Assembly (NCBI GenBank): GCA_019420065.1
Contig: JAHZHX010000012.1
Coordinates: forward strand, 1-39,615
DNA: 39,615 bases
Reading direction: 5' to 3'
Source of the DNA: Clostridiales bacterium
Lineage (GTDB): Bacteria; Bacillota; Clostridia; Christensenellales; Aristaeellaceae
The position numbers and the translations under genes were made by a program. Positions 1 through 7,734 of this stretch are shown here, piece by piece. A model generated the notes under the pieces. It made no database searches, was not told the origin of the DNA, and saw only the letters and a program-made list of their open reading frames with translations. Position 1 is the stretch's first letter. Every line of letters starts with the position of its first letter.

Positions 1-898
1 AGAGGTCGGGCTCGGTGGTGTACATCTTGGAGAAGCGCTCGCCGTTGATGCGCAGCGGGGACTTTTCGGAGCCCAGCATGTCTGCGCCGCCCTTGGTGCC
101 GCAGAGGATGGTCTTGGCTTCGCTGGCCAGCAGCGTGTTCAGCGCCCAGGAGGACTCGAGGACGATGGTCGCGCCGTTCTTCATCTTGATGAAGCCGAAA
201 GCGCTGTCCTCGACGGTGAACTTCTCAGGATCCCAGGAGCCCCAGGCATTGGCGGCGTTCTTGGTGTCCGCCAGCTTGCGGAAGGTGCTGCCAACGACCA
301 TCGCGGGCTCGTAGTTGTCCATCTCCCAAAGGGTCAGGTCCAACGCATGGGTGCCGATGTCGATCAGCGGGCCGCCGCCCTGGTTCTCAGCATCCAGGAA
401 CACGCCCCAGGTCGGGACGGCGCGGCGACGGACGGCCTGCGCGCGGGCATAGTAGATCTCGCCCAGATCGCCGGCCTCGCAGCACTTCTTCAGATACATG
501 CTGTCGGCGCGGAAGCGGCTCTGGTAGCCGATGGTCAGCTTTTTGCCAGTGCGCTTGGCGGCGTCGAGCATCTTCTTCGCCTCGGCGGAGTTGATGGCCA
601 TGGGCTTTTCGCACATCACGTTCTTGCCCGCGTGCAGCGCGTCCACCGTAATGAAGGAATGGCTGCGGTTGGGCGTGCAGACATACACGCAGTCCAGGTC
701 GAGCTTGAGCAGCTCCTTGTAATCCTCAAACACCTGCGCGTCGGGCGTGCCGTACTGCTCCTTCGCTTTCTGCGCGCGCTCCACAATCAGATCGCAGAAG
801 GCGACCAGATCCACGCCGCCCAGCGCCTTAATGGAGGGCATATGCTTTCCGTTGGCGATACCGCCGCAGCCGATAATACCAGCTTTCAAATTTGCCAT
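1..898 (-). CDS. Gfo/Idh/MocA family NAD(P)-dependent sugar dehydrogenase, C-terminus cut by window edge
   Basis: The family oxidises or reduces sugars, inositols and amino sugars with NAD(P) in the cytoplasm. About 299 residues are visible; family members are usually 330-390, so the end is missing. The N-terminus is a Rossmann fold with GIIGCGGIANGKH at residues 7-19. CEKPMA follows, the family's EKP motif with the catalytic lysine, and then a substrate-domain stretch containing IDIGTHALD with the usual histidine. The start is the ATG at 896-898, with AAAGGAG upstream on the minus strand. The gene is divergent from the membrane protein at 1064; the 165-base gap holds two direct repeats described separately. 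The substrate cannot be read from sequence. The family is certain, the reaction is not. Confidence 0.93.
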   Translation of the reverse strand, partial: MANLKAGIIGCGGIANGKHMPSIKALGGVDLVAFCDLIVERAQKAKEQYGTPDAQVFEDYKELLKLDLDCVYVCTPNRSHSFITVDALHAGKNVMCEKPMAINSAEAKKMLDAAKRTGKKLTIGYQSRFRADSMYLKKCCEAGDLGEIYYARAQAVRRRAVPTWGVFLDAENQGGGPLIDIGTHALDLTLWEMDNYEPAMVVGSTFRKLADTKNAANAWGSWDPEKFTVEDSAFGFIKMKNGATIVLESSWALNTLLASEAKTILCGTKGGADMLGSEKSPLRINGERFSKMYTTEPDL

Positions 899-967
899 AA
901 TACAAAAACTCCTTTCAAGACACTCATAGTGTATGTAATTATTGTATCGTGCCTTTGCGCGCCTGTC

Positions 968-997
968 GTGACAAAAACTGCGCGTGATGTGACAAAA
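968..997 (-). promoter_or_regulatory. Pair of 9-base direct repeats upstream of the dehydrogenase (candidate operator)
   Basis: TTTTGTCAC occurs twice on the minus strand, at 976-968 and 997-989. The copies are 21 bases apart, about two helical turns. The distal copy extends to CAGCGTATTTTGTCAC (1004-989), which matches 14 of 16 bases with an element upstream of the sugar-binding protein at 38769-38784. The repeats lie 70-100 bases upstream of the dehydrogenase start, as expected of an activator or repressor site. Which protein binds them is unknown. Confidence 0.4.
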
Positions 998-1063
998 TAC
1001 GCTGAACTGCATCCCATGCATGATTTCATCGGTCCGCACATATTTTTTCCCGAGGTGATTTCT

Positions 1064-1786
1064 ATGCGCCCCGCGCGTGCCGTCCGCTGCCGCGAAACCG
1101 CCGCCGCCCTTTCGCTGGCCGCCGTCCACTTATCCGCCTGCGCAGCCATGCGGCTGGAATGCTTCCCCCGCTTTCTTTCTTTTTCGCCCGCGCAGTGCCT
1201 GCTGATTTCCCTGCTGGTAACGCTCGCATGCCGCGCGGCCTTTTTTCTGCGCAGCCGTCACGGAAATCCGCTCTTTGCCTTTTTGCGGCTGCTGGGCGGC
1301 GGCTTTTATCTGCATGCCTTCGCCCATGCCGCAGCGCTGCTCCTGCCGCTGCCGCATGCGTATTACGCCGGTTTGGCCGCCGGCGCGCTGCTGATGCTGC
1401 CGCAGCGGCTGATCCCTTATAAAGTCCGGCTCTGCGGCGCAGGCCTGCCCGCATTGCTCTGGATCGGATTATGCATAGTGGGTTCATCCGCAGCCGCACA
1501 CACGCCCGCTCCCGTTCAATGGCGGCCGTTCTATGCCGTGTTTGCCGCGCTCCTGCCGCTGGCATGCGCATTGCCGGTATGCGAGCATTCCGACCATGCC
1601 TGCCGTCTCTGCGCCGGTACCGGCGCCGCAGCAGGCTTTTTCTACCTATTGGAAAACCTGTTGTTGCCCGCTCCCCTTTTGACGGCCCTGTGCGCGCAGG
1701 GAGCAAATGGGTTTGCCGTTCTCGCTGCCTCCCTGGCGGCTTTCTCCTTCACAGCGCTATGCGCAATGACGTGTGACGAAGCATAA
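1064..1786 (+). CDS. Unrecognised polytopic membrane protein, 240 aa
   Basis: I do not recognise this protein. It is very rich in Ala, Leu and Cys and shows seven or eight hydrophobic stretches, near residues 10-28, 39-58, 67-95, 97-112, 122-138, 150-168, 178-200 and 210-236. Short loops contain His and Arg. No transporter or enzyme motif is visible. The same frame stays open back to about 347, but that part is antisense to the dehydrogenase. The start is the ATG at 1064, preceded by GAGGTGA at 1052-1058. It stands alone between a divergent dehydrogenase and a separate promoter for the next gene. The size and helix count resemble small integral envelope proteins of spore-formers, but nothing ties it to a function. 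Confidence 0.7.
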   Translation: MRPARAVRCRETAAALSLAAVHLSACAAMRLECFPRFLSFSPAQCLLISLLVTLACRAAFFLRSRHGNPLFAFLRLLGGGFYLHAFAHAAALLLPLPHAYYAGLAAGALLMLPQRLIPYKVRLCGAGLPALLWIGLCIVGSSAAAHTPAPVQWRPFYAVFAALLPLACALPVCEHSDHACRLCAGTGAAAGFFYLLENLLLPAPLLTALCAQGANGFAVLAASLAAFSFTALCAMTCDEA

Positions 1787-1893
1787 TGCTTTTTTGTTCC
1801 GCTTTCAGGTGCATTTTACATTTTGCATAGCAATGTAAGATATTGGTTAACTAATTGTTATGAATCGGCAACAAATCCAGCGTTTAAAACGTT

Positions 1894-1948
1894 TATAATA
1901 TAAGCGGATCACAAATCCTCAACAATCCGGCGGTTGAACCCGCTTTTT
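1894..1948 (+). promoter_or_regulatory. Probable -10 element and short leader hairpin before the peptidoglycan-binding gene
   Basis: TATAAT at 1894-1899 is a perfect -10, but no good -35 is found 16-18 bases upstream, so the promoter may need an activator or another sigma factor. In the leader, GCGG (1930-1933) can pair with CCGC (1940-1943) and is followed by five T (1944-1948), just before the RBS. This could be a weak attenuator; a 4-bp stem is marginal. The rest of the 1787-1967 gap is AT-rich with no other clear signal. Confidence 0.35.
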
Positions 1949-1967
1949 GCGAAAGGTGGAGTAGTTG

Positions 1968-3191
1968 ATGAAAAAGTTCCTTTCTTCTCTGTTGGCCTGC
2001 GTGCTGATTCTTGCGCTGTGCTGCCCCGCAATGGCAGACGGCGTTCTTCGTCCCGGCGCCAAGGGCGAGGCCGTCAAGGTCGCTCAGCGGCTGCTGAAAA
2101 AATACGGTTACTACGGCGGCAGCATCGACGGCTCCTATGGCAGCCAGACCACCCAGGCCGTGCGTCAGTTCCAGGTATACAATGATCTGACGGTAGACGG
2201 CAAAATCGGTCCCAAAACCAACGCCAAGCTGACCAGCAACAATGCTGTTTCCGCGCCCAAGTCCCCTGAGACCGGCAGCGACGCCGCCATTGTTACCAAT
2301 GTGCAGACCCTGCTCAAGCAATACGGCTACTATACCGGCAAGATCAACGGCCTGTTCAATGACGCGACCGAGAAGGCGCTGCGCTCTTTCCAGCAGTATA
2401 ACCGGCTGACTGTCAATGGGCAAATGAATGCCGAAACCCTGGCCATCCTCACCGGCGCCAACGTGGTCAAAGCGCCCGTTGTCGATAAAACCGCCTCTGC
2501 CGACGCTGTGAAGCATATTCAGGAGCGCTTGCAGTTCTATGGTTATTATAACGGCAAGATTGACGGCGTATACGGCACCGGCTCCATCGCGGCGGTCAAG
2601 GCTTTCCAGCGGGCGAACGACCTGAAAGTGGACGGCGCGGTCGGAAAGAACACGCTGGCCAAGCTCGATTCTGACAATGCCGTTAAGCAGTCTGCCGCGA
2701 CCGACAAGGAAACGCTCAAGGATTATCCCATTCTGCGCAAGAACGCTACCGGTAAGTATGTAAAAACCGCGCAGAATCTGCTGCGCGCGGCCGGCTTCTA
2801 TTCCGGCTCGATCGACGGCAAATACGTTGGCGATACCATCAAGGCCGTCAAGGCTTACCAGAAGTCCGTTGGTCTGGAACAGGATGGCAAGGTGGGCGCC
2901 AACACCTGGGCCATGCTGCTCAAGCTCGATCCCAGCATAATCGTCAAGCCCACCGAGCCGGTTGTAAAGGATGACGGCGTGCTGCGTCCGGGCGATAAGG
3001 GCGATGCTGTCAAAGCGCTGCAGGAAAAGCTGATTGCGCTGGGTTACAAGCTCACCGCGGACGGCGTATACGGCGATAAAACCACGGCGGCAGTACGCCG
3101 TTTCCAGAAGGCCAACGGTCTGAAGGAGGACGGCAAAGCCGGCCCTGCCACCATGACCATGATTGACGCCAAGCTTGCCGCAAAGCAATAA
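1968..3191 (+). CDS. Secreted protein of five peptidoglycan-binding (PG_binding_1) modules, 407 aa
   Basis: This is probably a cell-wall or spore-cortex binding protein. Residues 1-23 are a signal peptide (basic MKK, hydrophobic core, AMA cleavage site). Five copies of the PG_binding_1 fold follow, each with the pattern of an LL-x-x-x-GYY-x-G-x-IDG-x-YG helix-loop, then A-x-x-x-FQ and L-x-x-DG-x-x-G-x-x-T. They start near residues 24, 105, 185, 270 and 345. Linkers between modules are short and Ser/Lys/Val-rich. No amidase, LD-transpeptidase or SleB domain follows the modules, which is unusual because these modules normally guide an enzyme. AGGTGG at 1954-1959 places the start at the ATG at 1968, not the TTG three bases earlier. 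A strong terminator follows the stop. Confidence 0.88.
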   Translation: MKKFLSSLLACVLILALCCPAMADGVLRPGAKGEAVKVAQRLLKKYGYYGGSIDGSYGSQTTQAVRQFQVYNDLTVDGKIGPKTNAKLTSNNAVSAPKSPETGSDAAIVTNVQTLLKQYGYYTGKINGLFNDATEKALRSFQQYNRLTVNGQMNAETLAILTGANVVKAPVVDKTASADAVKHIQERLQFYGYYNGKIDGVYGTGSIAAVKAFQRANDLKVDGAVGKNTLAKLDSDNAVKQSAATDKETLKDYPILRKNATGKYVKTAQNLLRAAGFYSGSIDGKYVGDTIKAVKAYQKSVGLEQDGKVGANTWAMLLKLDPSIIVKPTEPVVKDDGVLRPGDKGDAVKALQEKLIALGYKLTADGVYGDKTTAAVRRFQKANGLKEDGKAGPATMTMIDAKLAAKQ

Positions 3192-3204
3192 TGGTTTTCT
3201 GCCG

Positions 3205-3240
3205 GCGGCGAAAAGATGCTTTGTCTTTTCGCCGCTTTTT
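3205..3240 (+). terminator. Intrinsic terminator after the peptidoglycan-binding gene
   Basis: A perfect 12-bp stem, GCGGCGAAAAGA (3205-3216) against TCTTTTCGCCGC (3224-3235), has a 7-base loop and five T at 3236-3240. The next gene begins only 21 bases further on, so that gene is either expressed by read-through or has a promoter inside this gene. Confidence 0.88.
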
Positions 3241-3261
3241 GATTAGATTAAAGGAGCTTTC

Positions 3262-4053
3262 ATGCATACAACCGATTTGGGCATGCCTTTTCTGCTGGAA
3301 AACGGCAGCGTTGAAGCCGCGGCCGCACTGTGCGCTGAATTAAAGCTGGATTTTGTCGAGCTGAATATGACCTTTCCCTGCTGCGCTGCCGAATGTCTTT
3401 GCGCCGATATGCTGCGAACACTCAGCCAAAAATACGGCATCTACTTCACTTTTCATCTGCACGAAGCGCTGTCCCCCTGCACATTTTCCACGCCCGTGCG
3501 CAATGCCTGGCTGGAATCCACCAAGGCTGCCCTGTCGCTGGCACGCGCAGCGCAGGTACCGGCCGTCAATATGCACTGGGAACGCGGTATTTATGTGACT
3601 CTTCCGGAACACGTTGAGTATCTGTACGCACGCTATGAAGAAGAATACATCAGGCATACCCTGGCCTTCCGGGAGCTCTGTCTGCAGGAAGCGGCCGGTC
3701 AGGTGCTTGTCTGCATCGAGAATACCAACGGATTTCTGCCATTCCAACGACAGGCAATCGAATTATTGCTTCAAAGCCCCTGCTTCGCGCTGACGCTGGA
3801 CGTTGGCCACGATTATGTCGCGCGCTATGTCGATCAGCCGCTCTATATCCAGCATGCCTCGCGCCTGCGCCATATGCACCTGCATGACGCGGCAGGCAGC
3901 CACTGCCATTTGCCTTTAGGCTCTGGCAAACGCGATGTTCCCACCCTGATGCATCTGGCGCAGACGCGTCATGCGCGCGTGGTATTGGAGATTAAAACGG
4001 TTGCCGCGCTGCGCGACAGCCTGCAATATTTATCAGACAAAAATCTATTATAA
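3262..4053 (+). CDS. Sugar phosphate isomerase/epimerase family TIM-barrel protein, 263 aa
   Basis: This belongs to the xylose-isomerase-like/AP-endonuclease-2 barrel family, cytoplasmic metal-dependent enzymes that isomerise or epimerise keto-sugars or act in inositol breakdown. Metal-ligand positions are present in order: Glu in CIENTNGF, Asp and His in LTLDVGHDY, His residues in HMHLHDA, and Glu in VVLEIKT near the C-terminus. The length is normal. The start is the ATG at 3262 with AAGGAG at 3251-3256. It follows a terminator directly and converges on the antiporter operon across a two-way terminator. A sugar dehydrogenase and a sugar-binding protein elsewhere in the window fit a carbohydrate role. 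The exact substrate is unknown; an endonuclease IV function is unlikely because the protein lacks that enzyme's nine-ligand pattern. Confidence 0.85.
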   Translation: MHTTDLGMPFLLENGSVEAAAALCAELKLDFVELNMTFPCCAAECLCADMLRTLSQKYGIYFTFHLHEALSPCTFSTPVRNAWLESTKAALSLARAAQVPAVNMHWERGIYVTLPEHVEYLYARYEEEYIRHTLAFRELCLQEAAGQVLVCIENTNGFLPFQRQAIELLLQSPCFALTLDVGHDYVARYVDQPLYIQHASRLRHMHLHDAAGSHCHLPLGSGKRDVPTLMHLAQTRHARVVLEIKTVAALRDSLQYLSDKNLL

Positions 4054-4054
4054 C

Positions 4055-4093
4055 GCAAAAATACCTCCCGAACACATCAGGAGGTATTTTTGC
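4055..4093. terminator. Bidirectional terminator between convergent genes
   Basis: A perfect 14-bp inverted repeat, GCAAAAATACCTCC (4055-4068) and GGAGGTATTTTTGC (4080-4093), has an 11-base loop. The A and T tracts inside the stem give a U-tract on either strand. It serves the isomerase (+) and closes the antiporter operon (-). Confidence 0.9.
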
Positions 4094-4100
4094 TACCCTC

Positions 4101-6239
4101 TTATTTCAATAAATACCAGCAGGTAATGAACAAACCGATGCACAGCAGCAGCAAGCCAAAGGATACCGACCGTACCAACATACGTATGCCGTTGCTTGCT
4201 TCACGGCGACCTACATCCAAACGGTATTCAAAATCCGTCGTTATGGGCCGCCGCCGCAGAATCGTGCGGTTCAGAAAAGCCGCAACGGCGTCCAGCGCGC
4301 GTCCAAGGCCATATGTCCAACGCGTTCCCACCGGAGCCAGCTTCGGCGTTTTCCGTTTGGCCAGCAGTGTATTGCTGATAAATACAGCTACACAATCCAT
4401 TGCTTCATCGCAAACGCGCGTAATACCGGTGATGATAGCCGGGATAATCGTATAGAATAGCTTGCTGGTGGCCAGACCATCCAGGAAACGGCAGACTGCC
4501 GTAACCGCGCCGCCCAGATACACCGTGGTAAACCGCGAACGAATCACAATATTCTCAATATCCAGCCAGGATGGCCAGCGGTTGACATACATCCGCACGC
4601 CGTTTTCCTTTTTCATCAGCAGCGGACGGATCACGCCCAGATACAGCGCCGCGCCAATCAGCAGCGATTTCGCCGCGCCAAGCAGGTTTTCCGCCGAAAA
4701 ATACGCAACCGCATGCGCGGGGCTTTCGCCATGCATAAAGCCCTGCCCCAATTCGGCAATCCCCGTCATGAGGGTTGAAGGCAGCATTCCCAACAGCGGC
4801 AGCACCACAGCCGAACCAGCCAAAGCAAAAATGGACAAGGGTTTGAGATAGGTTTTACGCATCGCCGTGAATTCATCCTGACGCTGCGGATGCTTTTCCC
4901 AGAACAACACGATATAAAGCTTGAGCATGTAAGAAAAGGTCATGCCGCCGGTGATCACAAAGATCCATTCCGTCGCCTGATACCACAACGCGCTCGCGCC
5001 CGTTTCCTTCAGCAGCGCCACATACTCCAGAATGCTTTCATGCAGCAGCGACTTGGAAATGTAACCGTTCCAAAGCGGTACGCCAGAAATGCCCAGCGCG
5101 CCCATCAGAAAAGCGAAATGCAGCACCCACTTTCCTCGTCCAAAGCCGCGAATCTCATTCAGATTCAGCTTATGCAGGTTCATATAGACTGCACCAGCGG
5201 CCATGAACAGGCACAGCTTGATCAGGCTATGGTTTACCATATGAAGCAGCGTGCCCTGCACCGCCAAAGCATTATGATGCCCCAGCAGACACTGCATGCC
5301 CACGCCCACCAGGATAAAACCGATCTGGGACATGGACGAGCAGGCCAGCGTGCGTTTGAGATCCACTGAGAACATCGCCAGCAGCGCGCCGCCAAACATC
5401 GTGGCCACGCCAAGCGCCAGGATCGCATTGCCCCACGCCGCGTTATGCAGGAAAAGATTGCAGCTGGTCACCAGCACGCCAAACACGCCCGCCTTCGTCA
5501 GCACGCCGGACAGCAGCGCGCTGGCCGGAGCCGGCGCTACCGGATGGGCCTTTGGCAGCCAGATATGGAGCGGGAACATACCCGCCTTGGCGCCAAATCC
5601 AAACAGCACCAGCGCGCCGGGCAGATACAGCTGCGACGCGGGTACGGTTTCGCCCGCTTCGCGCAGACCGGTAAAGCTGAGCGTGCCAAACCGGTGATAA
5701 AGCATGAACAGCCCCATCAGCGTTACCATGCCGCCGACCACGGCAATACCCAGATAGGTTTCCGCCGCGCGCATGGCGCCGGGCGTTTCCTCGTGCGCCA
5801 CCCAGGTATAGGAGGTAAAGGACATGATCTCAAAAAAGATGAATGTGGTATACAAATCATCCGAGAGGAACACGCCGGCAGTAGCGCCCAGGGTCATCAG
5901 GGTAAAGAAATAATAGCGGTTGCGGTTATGATAGTGCGCAAAATACTGCGGAGAAAACAGCCCCGTCATCATCCACATGAAGGCGGCAATCAGCACATAC
6001 AGCGCCCGGAAACCATCCAGGCGGAAATGCAGCCCCAGTCCGCAGAAGCGCTCCCAGGTAAAGGCCAGTTCTTTTCCCGCCGCGGCCTGCGTCAACGTCC
6101 AGACCGCCAGCAGGAATTCCGCCGTCAGCAGCGCACAGCAGAAAGCGTTGCGCGCCCCCTTGCTTTTCCGTCCTATCAGATAGGAAACAAACGCGCCCGC
6201 CATCGGCAAAAACACCAGCATTGGCAAGAACAAATTCAT
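4101..6239 (-). CDS. Proton-conducting antiporter-type subunit (NuoM/MrpD/MbhH-like) with long C-terminal extension, 712 aa
   Basis: This is the last gene of the ten-gene antiporter operon. It is a multi-helix membrane subunit of the family shared by complex I (NuoL/M/N), Mrp antiporters and membrane hydrogenases. The key charged residues of a proton channel are present: Glu137 (FIFFEIMSF), Lys218 (GAKAGMFPLHIWLP) and Lys249 (GVLTKAGVFG). GYISKSLLHE follows, the usual TM12 lysine position. The core ends near residue 500. The remaining 210 residues are unlike standard MrpD or NuoM (about 500 aa): several amphipathic helices, then a last membrane segment near 690-710. NuoL carries a long lateral helix in a similar place, so this tail may brace the neighbouring subunits. 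Start ATG at 6237-6239, RBS GAAAGGAG. Confidence 0.88.
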   Translation of the reverse strand: MNLFLPMLVFLPMAGAFVSYLIGRKSKGARNAFCCALLTAEFLLAVWTLTQAAAGKELAFTWERFCGLGLHFRLDGFRALYVLIAAFMWMMTGLFSPQYFAHYHNRNRYYFFTLMTLGATAGVFLSDDLYTTFIFFEIMSFTSYTWVAHEETPGAMRAAETYLGIAVVGGMVTLMGLFMLYHRFGTLSFTGLREAGETVPASQLYLPGALVLFGFGAKAGMFPLHIWLPKAHPVAPAPASALLSGVLTKAGVFGVLVTSCNLFLHNAAWGNAILALGVATMFGGALLAMFSVDLKRTLACSSMSQIGFILVGVGMQCLLGHHNALAVQGTLLHMVNHSLIKLCLFMAAGAVYMNLHKLNLNEIRGFGRGKWVLHFAFLMGALGISGVPLWNGYISKSLLHESILEYVALLKETGASALWYQATEWIFVITGGMTFSYMLKLYIVLFWEKHPQRQDEFTAMRKTYLKPLSIFALAGSAVVLPLLGMLPSTLMTGIAELGQGFMHGESPAHAVAYFSAENLLGAAKSLLIGAALYLGVIRPLLMKKENGVRMYVNRWPSWLDIENIVIRSRFTTVYLGGAVTAVCRFLDGLATSKLFYTIIPAIITGITRVCDEAMDCVAVFISNTLLAKRKTPKLAPVGTRWTYGLGRALDAVAAFLNRTILRRRPITTDFEYRLDVGRREASNGIRMLVRSVSFGLLLLCIGLFITCWYLLK

Positions 6240-6252
6240 CGTTTATCTCCTT

Positions 6253-7722
6253 TCAGATCAGGCCCGCCGCAATGCGGCCAAGCCATTCAGTCACGCCCGC
6301 GCCGTAAAGGCCTACCAGCACGATCGCCGCCGAGAGCAGCACAAACGGCACTTTCATCTGCCAGGAAGGATCATGGTTCTCATTCGCCATGGCGCTCAGT
6401 TCATTATTGAGCGGCATAAAATACGCGCTGACAACCACGCTCATCAGATAAATCGCCGTCAAAACAGCGGAAACAATCAGCGCTGCGATGCCCACAACGC
6501 CCATCGTCAATCCCGTCTCCGCGGCCGCCGTCAATAGGTTCCATTTACTCAGGAAGCCGCACAGCGGCGGCACGCCTACCAGCGCCATGGAAGCCAGCGT
6601 AAATACCGCAAAAGTGAAGGGCATCACCTTGCCAAAGCCGCGCAGATCCTGCACATACTCCTGCCCCGTTTTAACCAGCACCGCGCCCGCGCAGTAGAAC
6701 AGGGTGATCTTCATCAGTCCATGGCAGATCATGTGCGTCAGCGCGCCCGTCATCCCCGCCTCGGTCATCATGGCCGCGCCCAGCAGAATATAGCTCAGAT
6801 TGGAGACGGTAGAGTACGCCAACCGACGCTTAAAGTGCTGTTCGCGCACAGCCATGGCCGAGCCAAAGACCACCGTAAAGGCTGCCAGCGCCATTACAAC
6901 CGTCTGCGCCCAGGTACCAAAGAGAAACTGAGTGCCATAGCAATAGTAAATCAGACGCATGGCGGCATACGCGCCGGCATTGACCACCGCCACCGCGTGC
7001 AGCAGCGCCGTAACAGGCGTTGGCGCGACCGAAGCCGTCGGCAGCCAGTCATAAAACGGGAACAGCGCAGCCTTGACCGAAAATCCGGCAAATGCCAGCA
7101 CAAAAACAATCAGCAGCATCGTTTTCTGTTCTGCCGCCGCCGCGTTCAGACCGCCGCCCAGAACAAAATCCAGCCCGGCGCCATATTTTGAGAGCACCAT
7201 CATGCCCATAAAGCCCAGCGCCGCGCCGCTCAGGGAGAACAGCAGATATTTGCGCCCTGCCCGGATCGATTTTGCGTCGCGCTTGTGCGTGACCAGCGGC
7301 AGGGTCGCCAGCGTCAGGCATTCATAGAACACATAGAGCGTAAACAGATTGGCCGCCATGGAGATTCCCAGCGTGGCGACATAGCTCAGCGTATAATAGG
7401 TGAAAAAGGCGTTTTCACGGTTTTCATGCTTCATGTACTCAAAGGCATACAGCGTTGCCAATGGCCAAAGGAAAGCAATCAAACCGGTAAAGACCAGGCT
7501 CATACCGTCCACGCGCAGCGCCAGCGTAAACCGGTCAGCCATTTTGAACAGCGTCAGCGTGCCCCGCGGCTGCGTAAAGCACAAAGCCCCGGCCAGCAAG
7601 GAGGTCAAAAGCGTTACCGCTTCCACGTACCATGCCCGCTTGCGGCGGCTTTCGAACCGGCACAGCGGCAACGCCAGCGCTCCCAGCAAAGGCACAAGAA
7701 GGGTTGCTGCAATCAGCGCCAT
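6253..7722 (-). CDS. Proton-conducting antiporter-type subunit, NuoL/MrpA-like core, 489 aa
   Basis: This is the third antiporter-type subunit of the operon. Glu134 (YVFYECLTL) and Lys217 (FSVKAALFPF) are the family's channel residues, and Lys393 (GFLSKWNLL) is the TM12 lysine. The TM8 segment reads PTPVTALLHA, the signature of NuoL and MrpA rather than MrpD. In MrpA a lysine follows in this helix, but here Asn248 stands at that place, with His242 nearby as in NuoL. Unlike MrpA it has no C-terminal MbhD/MbhE part; those domains are encoded separately upstream in the operon. It starts 12 bases after the previous gene's stop, which suggests tight co-translation. Confidence 0.88.
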   Translation of the reverse strand: MALIAATLLVPLLGALALPLCRFESRRKRAWYVEAVTLLTSLLAGALCFTQPRGTLTLFKMADRFTLALRVDGMSLVFTGLIAFLWPLATLYAFEYMKHENRENAFFTYYTLSYVATLGISMAANLFTLYVFYECLTLATLPLVTHKRDAKSIRAGRKYLLFSLSGAALGFMGMMVLSKYGAGLDFVLGGGLNAAAAEQKTMLLIVFVLAFAGFSVKAALFPFYDWLPTASVAPTPVTALLHAVAVVNAGAYAAMRLIYYCYGTQFLFGTWAQTVVMALAAFTVVFGSAMAVREQHFKRRLAYSTVSNLSYILLGAAMMTEAGMTGALTHMICHGLMKITLFYCAGAVLVKTGQEYVQDLRGFGKVMPFTFAVFTLASMALVGVPPLCGFLSKWNLLTAAAETGLTMGVVGIAALIVSAVLTAIYLMSVVVSAYFMPLNNELSAMANENHDPSWQMKVPFVLLSAAIVLVGLYGAGVTEWLGRIAAGLI

Positions 7723-7734
7723 ACACGCACCCCC

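Noticed and set aside
347..1063. N-terminal extension of the 1064-1786 membrane protein
   Set aside because: The extension is antisense to the dehydrogenase, and an RBS stands directly before the ATG at 1064.
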